NCBI GenBank assembly: GCA_038049695.1
Contig: CP142453.1
Location: forward strand, 13,953,501-14,017,500
DNA from: Cinnamomum chago
Taxonomy: Eukaryota > Streptophyta > Magnoliopsida > Laurales > Lauraceae
DNA length: 64,000 nucleotides
Direction: 5' to 3'
A program made the translations under genes and the position numbers. Positions within the stretch are counted from its first letter, which is position 1. Every line of letters begins with the position of its first letter. The notes beneath the pieces were generated by a model. That model worked only from the letters and a program-made list of their open reading frames with translations. It ran no database searches and was not told where the DNA came from. This document shows, piece by piece, positions 56,908-64,000 of the stretch.

Positions 56908-59601
56908 ATGAAGAAGGCCTACATGAACCATCTTGTTGCTTCTTTTGCTGGTCTCTCTGCATTTCTGTTCCTCCATCTTCATCTAGTGTCTGCGGCCACG
57001 GATAATTCTACGGCCGCGTATGTTCCTTCAGATCAGATCATTCTCGCCTGTGGCCAGACAGATGGTGTTGATACTGATGGCCGGAAATGGACCGGAGATA
57101 TTGGATCAAAGTTCGCGCCGTCGTCCCAAAACACCATGGCCTACACAGCCAATTCCCAGGACCCATCAGTTCCTCAGATCCCTTACATGAAAGCTCGCAT
57201 CTTCTCATCTCCTTACACATACAACTTCCCTGTCGGCGCAGGCCGCAAATTCGTCCGTCTCTATTTCTACCCTGCAAATTATAGCAACTATGACGCGTCT
57301 GATGCCATCTTCTCTGTCAAGGCTGGCGCCTACACTCTCCTCAACAACTTCAGCAGCTACATTACTGCCGAAGCCCTTAACTACGCGTATATCACCCGCG
57401 AATTCTCCCTCAACACAAGTGCTGGATTCTTAAACTTGACATTTACACCATCTACAAGCCATCCCAAAGCATATGCCTTTGTTAATGGGATTGAGGTTGT
57501 TTCAATGCCTTATCTCTTCTCTTCTGGGAAGCTTGTCTTGCCTGGTGATACTCAGCAATACTCAATTGAAAATGAGACCGCCCTTGAAACAGTCATCCGA
57601 TTGAATGTGGGTGGGCGTGACATCTCGACTGTGAAGGATTCCGGTTTGTTCAGGACCTGGTTTGATGACACCCCATACATCTATGGTGCTGGGTATGGTG
57701 TGTCTTATCCAGCAGATCCGAACGTAACCATCACATACCCGCCTGCAGTTCCACTCTACATTGCGCCGGAGGAGGTGTATTCAACTGCACGGTCTATGGG
57801 GCCGGATAAAGACGTCAATTTGAAATACAACCTGACATGGATTTTCCCAGTTGATGGCGGCTTCACCTACCTGATCAGGCTTCATTTTTGTGAAATCCAG
57901 ACAAACATTTTCAAGATCAATCAGAGGGTGTTTGATATCTTTATCAATAATCAAACAGCTCAACCAGGAGCTGATGTTTTCGCCTGGGTAGGAGACCGTG
58001 GGGATGGGATTCCTGTCTATAAGGATTATGTGGTGATTGTGCCCAGCGGGAACCCTTCGAATTTATGGGTTGCATTGCACCCAAACACGGCATCTGGATC
58101 ACAGTATTATGATGCAATTCTAAATGGGCTTGAGATATTCAAACTAAATGATACTGCGGGCAATCTTGCTGGACCCAATCCTACACTCTCTCCGGTACAG
58201 GTGGACTCACCATCGACCAACAGAAAATCACGATCTGGGAGCTCAAAGAATCGGACACCAATTATTGTAGGTGGTGCTGTGGGCGCAGTTGCCATTGTCT
58301 CTCTCATTTGTCTTACTTTTGTGTTCCTCCGACGTTGGAAACATGGAAAGGATTCTGGCACCAGCGATGGGCCTTCCGGCTGGCTCCCATTGTCACTGTA
58401 TGGCAACTCCCACTCTGGTGGCTCTGCCAAGACAGGCACCACTGGGAGCTACGTCTCATCACTACCTCCCAATCTCTGCCGCCACTTTTCATTTGCAGAG
58501 ATCAAGGCGGCGACAAACAATTTTGATGAGGCCCTTCTTCTTGGTGTTGGTGGTTTTGGGAAGGTGTACAAGGGTGAGGTTGATGGTAGCACCACCAAGG
58601 TTGCCATCAAGCGTGGGAACCCTCTCTCAGAACAGGGTGTGCATGAATTCCAGACGGAGATTGAGATGCTTTCAAAGCTCCGTCATCGCCACCTTGTCTC
58701 TCTCATTGGGTACTGTGAAGAAAATTGTGAGATGATCTTGGTCTATGACTACATGGCGCATGGGACCCTCCGCGAGCACCTCTACAAAACCCAAAAGCCA
58801 CCTCTCCCATGGAAGCAGAGGCTTGAGATCTGCATTGGTGCTGCCCGTGGCCTGCATTACCTCCATACTGGGGCCAAGCACACCATCATCCACAGGGATG
58901 TCAAGACAACAAACATCCTCCTGGATGAGAAATGGGTTGCAAAGGTTTCAGATTTTGGGCTGTCCAAAACAGGCCCCACCTTGGACCACACTCATGTAAG
59001 CACTGTTGTCAAAGGCAGTTTTGGATACCTGGATCCGGAGTACTTCCGGCGGCAGCAATTGACAGAGAAATCAGATGTATACTCTTTTGGGGTCGTGTTG
59101 TTTGAGGTCCTGTGTGCCCGCCCTGCATTGAATCCAGCTTTGGCCAAAGAGCAGGTGAGCTTGGCCGAGTGGGCCCTGCATTGCCAGAAGAAGGGCGTGC
59201 TTGAGCAGATCATCGATCCATATCTCAAGTGCAAGATTGCTCCAGAGTGCTTAAAGAAATTTGCTGAGACTGCGGAGAAGTGTGTGTCTGATCAGGGAAT
59301 TGACCGGCCTGCCATGGGTGATGTGCTATGGAACCTTGAGTTTGCGCTGCAGCTGCAGGAGAGCGCGGAGGAGGCTGGTGGGATCCAAGGGAACGACATG
59401 GATAAAGAGGAGAGCCCACTGTCTGAGATGGGCATTGTTGGGAAGAAAGATTTGGACAATTCAATGGGCTTTGGAGGGAATATGTCTGACTCGAAGAGCA
59501 CCGGGATCAGCATTGGGGGACGGAGCCTTGCAAGTGAGGATTCTGATGGGCTGACCCCAAGTGCTGTGTTCTCCCAGATCATGAACCCAAAAGGGCGATG
59601 A
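56908..59601 (+). CDS. FER: FERONIA receptor-like kinase (CrRLK1L family)
   Basis: A plasma-membrane receptor kinase that senses RALF peptides and wall pectin in growth, immunity and pollen-tube reception. A single exon encodes 897 aa from the ATG at 56908 (MKKAYMNHL); the frame extends upstream to 56854 but without an ATG. A signal peptide covers about 1-30. The extracellular tandem malectin-like region is about 45-425 (QDPSVPQIPYMKARIF, GRKFVRLYFYPANYS, NLTWIFPVDGGFTYLIRLHF). One transmembrane helix is near 451-475. The kinase has GVGGFGKVYKG, the ATP-binding K568, catalytic D664 in IIHRDVKTTN, and D682 in SDFGLSK. The C-terminal tail ends SEDSDGLTPSAVFSQIMNPK and then GR, which I recognise as specific to FERONIA rather than HERK1 or THESEUS1. 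No defects seen. Confidence 0.95.
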   Translation: MKKAYMNHLVASFAGLSAFLFLHLHLVSAATDNSTAAYVPSDQIILACGQTDGVDTDGRKWTGDIGSKFAPSSQNTMAYTANSQDPSVPQIPYMKARIFSSPYTYNFPVGAGRKFVRLYFYPANYSNYDASDAIFSVKAGAYTLLNNFSSYITAEALNYAYITREFSLNTSAGFLNLTFTPSTSHPKAYAFVNGIEVVSMPYLFSSGKLVLPGDTQQYSIENETALETVIRLNVGGRDISTVKDSGLFRTWFDDTPYIYGAGYGVSYPADPNVTITYPPAVPLYIAPEEVYSTARSMGPDKDVNLKYNLTWIFPVDGGFTYLIRLHFCEIQTNIFKINQRVFDIFINNQTAQPGADVFAWVGDRGDGIPVYKDYVVIVPSGNPSNLWVALHPNTASGSQYYDAILNGLEIFKLNDTAGNLAGPNPTLSPVQVDSPSTNRKSRSGSSKNRTPIIVGGAVGAVAIVSLICLTFVFLRRWKHGKDSGTSDGPSGWLPLSLYGNSHSGGSAKTGTTGSYVSSLPPNLCRHFSFAEIKAATNNFDEALLLGVGGFGKVYKGEVDGSTTKVAIKRGNPLSEQGVHEFQTEIEMLSKLRHRHLVSLIGYCEENCEMILVYDYMAHGTLREHLYKTQKPPLPWKQRLEICIGAARGLHYLHTGAKHTIIHRDVKTTNILLDEKWVAKVSDFGLSKTGPTLDHTHVSTVVKGSFGYLDPEYFRRQQLTEKSDVYSFGVVLFEVLCARPALNPALAKEQVSLAEWALHCQKKGVLEQIIDPYLKCKIAPECLKKFAETAEKCVSDQGIDRPAMGDVLWNLEFALQLQESAEEAGGIQGNDMDKEESPLSEMGIVGKKDLDNSMGFGGNMSDSKSTGISIGGRSLASEDSDGLTPSAVFSQIMNPKGR

Positions 59602-61849
59602 GATGAGATGAGATCAGCAATTAGAGCCACAATGAGATTTTCTTCCTTATGGCTGTATGGTGGCCAGAACATGGTAAGAGAATTCATTTTCTGCTGCTTG
59701 AAATTTGGCTTTATTGATTTATTTTGCTAAAAAAGATCTATTTTGGCATATTAGCACCTGTTTGTTCAAATTTATTGTAATTTTATCCATCTGTTGTACT
59801 TACTCTCAATGTCTCACCACCCTAAAAGACTATAGAGAATGTAATTTTTAATGTTGTTACTTATTCCAATTTCTCCTGGCAAGGTTACACTTTAGATTGT
59901 TCGGCGTGCATGTAGCATGTAATGGGAAATTTGTTTTTAGTATCAATGTCTCTGTGCACATTTTGCATCATAGTGAAAAATCTCTTATTCCGTGTGCGTG
60001 TTTATTAGTGTGCAATAATCTGGACATTCTACTTGATCATCACATTCATCTTTAAGGGCTTTTTTTTTTTGGTTTTCATTGGTGATGCTGCCTGGATAAC
60101 AGAGGAACAAACTATGTAAATGTTGCCCTTGCCCAGTAGTTCTCCTAAATCAGTTGGGTCCTCCCATTTTCCCATGGCAAAAAGAGCAACCATGATGGAC
60201 CAAGAGGGGATCTTAACTGTTGGAAACAAAACTAAAAAACAAAGGCCGATTTTGTAGACGTTGGTCTATCTTGCAGTGAGCAATGACAGTTTCATGAGCC
60301 CTGATAGTTTGTATCTATAGCTAAAATCATCCTTGTCATCATCCTTCTGGTGGCAGCTTCATGTTCACAACTTCTATTTTTCCGCTCGTTCTTACTTATA
60401 TAGTCCTATGTTTTGTCACTCATTCTAACTTCACTTTAGTCATGCTCATCAATCTTAAACTCTGATTATTGGTTTTAGAATCTATCCTGTATTTAAGTCA
60501 TCCATGGATTTAAAATGACTTTCCTATGTGAAATACAATTAAAGAGGTAAAAAACAAACACTCTGCATCTCTCATATATGCCAAGACAGAAGTGATGGGC
60601 GAAGACTGTATGCATGCTTTTGAGGCATGGCCCTACTTGGGTATGGGGCACCAACTTGCCAACTCATGGCCACCAATAGACAGCAATGAATACGAGCCAT
60701 TTGAACAAATGGGGCTTGATAATGAAAATAAGAGATATGCAATTGGCATTTTGTGGGAATGGACAGATGTTCTGGTTGACTAAGGCCATGCAATTTTTGG
60801 TTTTCACCGTTGGACCCCTTCAAGAACTGTCCAGCAGATATAAATGCGTACATTTTCTGCTGTGACCATGTGGACGTTTGAAGATACGTGCAACCTTCCT
60901 CATTTATTGATCCTCCTCCTTTCATTAACCATCAATGCCATCCTCACCTGCTCTCTGCCACATTGCTTTCCAAGATGATGCCTTTGATCTTCCAATCTCT
61001 TATGTTGTAATGTTTCTAGGTCTTTCCTATCTTAAGGTGGGCCTTATCATTTTAATTATATAGTTCCATTAAGACTTGGGCCCACATTCCTGCAGTGATG
61101 GGAAATGAGTATGGGAGCCAATTAACTAACTAGGAAATGTTAAGCATTCTCATCTCCTTCTTTCCTTTTTATTATTATTTTGTGCAATTAAAATTTACTA
61201 AACTTGGATTCATGGGTTTGGGTGAAGAAGGGCAGGTCGGCAGCCAATCTTCTGGTCTTGAGAGTAAATCAAAGGTAAAAAAAAAAAAAGAGGGGGGGGG
61301 AGGGCGGTTGGTGGGTTGGAGAGGGAACGGAACCTTTTATTATGTTATTATCATGCTCTCAATTCATGCAAATATTCAATGGTGCTTGTAAATGTTATAT
61401 TAAAAGGAAAGTTTGATACAAGTATCCATCGGCTACCTAACGCACATTATTTATTGCAATCTACAATTCTTTTAGGGGGTTAGTGGTATTTTTAGTACAA
61501 TTCTTGAATTGTTTTTATTGGTCGTATCTCTCCATTTAGGATTTAGCATTCAATGGTGGTGGTTTGAAAGTTATGAAAAATCCCAATGCAGCTGCATTCA
61601 CGGCATGGCATCCGCTTGTTTTAACTTGTGAAACTGGTAAAACCATTTATCGTCTCAGCTTTTATTACTTGGTCATAATGGGCTCACTGGTCCTTGACAG
61701 GAAAACCAACCCCACAGACCACAGTGTCTGTCTTGTTGCATGTTTCTCATTTGCCGTCCAGCTCATGGGGCCCACCGGACTTGGACACATGAAAAAATAA
61801 AAAAAAATAATAATAATAATAAGAAGCCAAGTCGAATTGCCGTGTGAAT
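59602..61849. other. FERONIA 3' UTR and intergenic
   Basis: The first 300-400 bp are likely 3' UTR (T-rich, TGTAATTTT-type elements). The rest has no supported gene. A homopolymer pair (A12 then G9) lies at about 61277-61302, and an A/T-rich (AATAAT)n tract at about 61796-61822. Confidence 0.5.
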
Positions 61850-62575
61850 TGAGCACTTAAAATGGGTACCCAAGCTGGGCCGCCCAGCTCAAGTCCGAAA
61901 ATGCAGGGCTTTTAAAAAATTTCTAAGCGTGGCGGGGCTGAGCTTAGATAATAGTTTTAAAGCTCGGCCCAAATAAGACTAGGAATGGGTAGTACATGCC
62001 TAGCCTAGCCCACCCACAAGTACATTTCACTTATTTTATTTTAATTAGTTTGTGCTCAGGATTGGTTCGATCGTGATTTAATTAGTGATGATGATTCATA
62101 CAATGATGGAAATGCACTAAATGATCTCTTAGACATATTAAAAGAAAATTGATTTCAGTTGAATTCTGCTGAATTTTATTTAAACATTACTTGACCTACA
62201 TAGGATGCTTGGCTGATTTCTGTTAATTTCTATGAATTTTATACTACGTCGCCGACAAGGAAAAAAAAAAAAAAAAGGGACAATGTTGCTTGTTGCATTG
62301 CATTGCTAGACGGAAGTCTAGAAAAAAGAGGGTTTAAAGTCCGATTGATACCTGATGTCCGGTGGTAGTATAAAAATAAATAGAGAATGTTTAACTTACA
62401 TTCAATATCGTGCTAAGTCCACGCCCGGCCCGAGTCTACACAAGATAAGATTTGATGTAGGCCTTTTCAATTTATAGCCAGGATTGGACAATCTTCGGCA
62501 AGCCCATCCAATATTTGGGATGGGTATAGACACTCCGGAGCCCAGGCCCGGCCCGGCCTATCCCATTGACAGGCC
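61850..62575. mobile_element. hAT-like non-autonomous element candidate
   Basis: GC-rich ends in an AT-rich interior: left ATGGGTACCCAAGCTGGGCC, and the reverse complement of the right end TCAATGGGATAGGCCGGGCC. This parallels the subterminal composition of the hAT at 11624-15214. No transposase, and the 8-bp target duplication was not resolved. Confidence 0.4.
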
Positions 62576-63470
62576 TGTTGCCCTTGATTTGATAGCAATA
62601 AATTTTAATGATTTTTTAATCGTAGATTTATTTGAGATTTGATTCAACGGTGGATAAAGATTTCTACGCGAGTGAAGTTGAGTCTGGTGACAGTCCTGGG
62701 CAATTACTATGGTGAAGTGCACATACTGTTGCTCGTAGGAGAACGTGCAACCTACACAAGCACTAGTTGTGGAGATTTATGACTGTCTACGAGAGAGCAA
62801 TCACATGTGATTCATTCTTCAAGATCCAGGGACAATGATTGACACCCTGGATGTAGAAGATGATGGCAGACAATTGTAGATCTAAAGGAAGAGGGTGATC
62901 TTGAGGTAAGGAATGATTTGAACTGTAGTCCTTTTGGCTAATGGAGAGATGATAAGGATAATAGGTTGGATCAAACTCTCTCAATTTGAATTTGAATGGA
63001 GATATGATAAGGATAGAGAGTTAGATAAAACTCAAATTATTTTTATCCATATCACTATGAGATTCTTTCTGATGGGTGTCTCTTTGTGAGTGGGTCCACC
63101 CACATGTAAACATAAGTGGGCCCCATCACAAATGCCAACACATCCATGACCCAACATTAGACAAGGCATATGTGATGTTATAATAATTCAATATGATATA
63201 ATAAGAGTAACAGAGAAAAAGAAAGCGGAGGAATCAAGGAGATGGCTTTCCATAACATACCAAAGCTGGAAAAGAGGAAAACGCGTGTAAGAGATACCTA
63301 ACCTTTTAATAAGAACCATAGACAACCTATGTGGTACCTAACCTACCTTCTCTTTCTCAAATGTTTGATTGAGCAGGATGTCTTCCACTGGGCACTGGGT
63401 CCACTACAGATAGGCAACAACTCTTTATTTGGTGAAGGGAATTGGTTTTTCCATTTTCCAACTGTCCACA
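62576..63470. other. Intergenic, no gene
   Basis: No supported coding or RNA feature. A partial duplication (GGAGA-GATAAGGATA at about 62943 and 62999) is visible. Confidence 0.5.
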
Positions 63471-63560
63471 CAAAGCCATGAATGTGACATGGTTTTAAAC
63501 ATGGAATGACAACAACAAAGCCATGAATGTGACATGGTTTTAAACATGGAATGACAACAA
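63471..63560. repeat. Tandem duplication, unit 45 bp
   Basis: Two essentially identical copies of a unit starting CAAAGCCATGAATGTGACAT (63471 and 63516). Confidence 0.95.
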
Positions 63561-64000
63561 CTATGCGTTTAAAATTAAGGTTTTGGGCTGATATTTTGGT
63601 TTTTATGGGCATTTCTCATTTACTTTTGTTCTCTTAAAAAAAAAATGGAAGATATTTAGAAAGTGGAAAAATGGTAATGTTCACTTTTAATTGATTCTCA
63701 ACTGCTCATGCAATTTTAAGTTTTGGGTTAAAGTTACCGAATCACGTCGTTAATTATTCCATATTGCAACTAATGAGTAATTTGGCAAGAAAAAAAATGT
63801 CATGTTGAACAAAAGCTTTTGGCATGGAGACCTGAACTTTCCGTTGCTTGTAAGGTATGGAACTAAGGAGATCAATTCTGAGTCTTAATCCAATAAATTC
63901 CCATTTGCTTCCTAATAGCAATTAAACTTGGCCCAAAACAGTTCAAACAGCACAAAACGGCACCTAACTCCTGGAGCTTTGGCTTGCAACAGTGAACAGA
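63561..64000. other. Intergenic, no gene
   Basis: AT-rich sequence to the window end with nothing recognised. Confidence 0.5.

Noticed and set aside
58107..59464. Long open frames antisense or out of frame within FERONIA
   Set aside because: Shadows of the highly conserved CDS.
60572..60925. Minus-strand 117-codon frame downstream of FERONIA
   Set aside because: No motif, no splice context, no paralog in the window.

Overview
This is nuclear DNA of a flowering plant. The protein-coding signal lies in split genes with GT-AG introns, most of the rest is AT-rich transposon wreckage, and every gene recognised is a land-plant family. Low gene density, kilobase introns packed with SINEs and MITEs, and repeated GTGGGCCCAC-type motifs would fit a woody magnoliid, but that is a low-confidence impression. 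There are four convincing genes in 64 kb: the 3' half of the thylakoid kinase STN8 (+, 4796-6684), an endo-beta-mannanase of family GH5 (-, 21603-26021), translation initiation factor eIF2 beta (-, 29935-39022, nine exons, 268 aa), and the receptor kinase FERONIA (+, 56908-59601, no intron in the CDS). They belong to unrelated processes (photosystem phosphorylation, wall remodelling, translation, cell-surface signalling), so there is no operon-like logic.

Layout: 1-3690 holds a minus-strand gypsy-type gag relic split by a 1.17-kb Mutator-like insertion with a 9-bp target duplication, followed by a solo-LTR-like block; all of this probably lies in an STN8 intron or just upstream. 4796-6684 is the STN8 kinase end. 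6685-21180 is repeat-rich: truncated SINEs, foldback MITEs, and a chimeric segmental duplication (9820-16729) whose right part was copied from introns of the eIF2 beta gene but lacks exons 6-8. That copy was later hit by a 3.6-kb hAT element (11624-15214) with an 8-bp target duplication, and the unoccupied site survives in the eIF2 beta intron. 16960-17190 is a dead flavin monooxygenase fragment. 21603-26021 is the mannanase, with a probable GC-AG intron. 29935-39022 is eIF2 beta.

39100-56100 has no intact gene. It contains hAT ends, MITEs, an LTR fragment, an auxin-response-factor DNA-binding relic, a tRNA-derived SINE, a TRIM-like element, and the RNase H end of a LINE. 56100-59601 is FERONIA, with a likely 5'-UTR intron and a minimal AUG-stop upstream ORF. 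59602-64000 is intergenic with an hAT-like non-autonomous element and a small tandem duplication.

No prokaryote-style system or CRISPR array is present. The most interesting material is structural: dated insertions with exact target duplications, a microhomology-joined chimeric duplication, and several very short retroposed SINE 3' ends with target duplications. All comparisons were made by eye; no alignment or database search was run.
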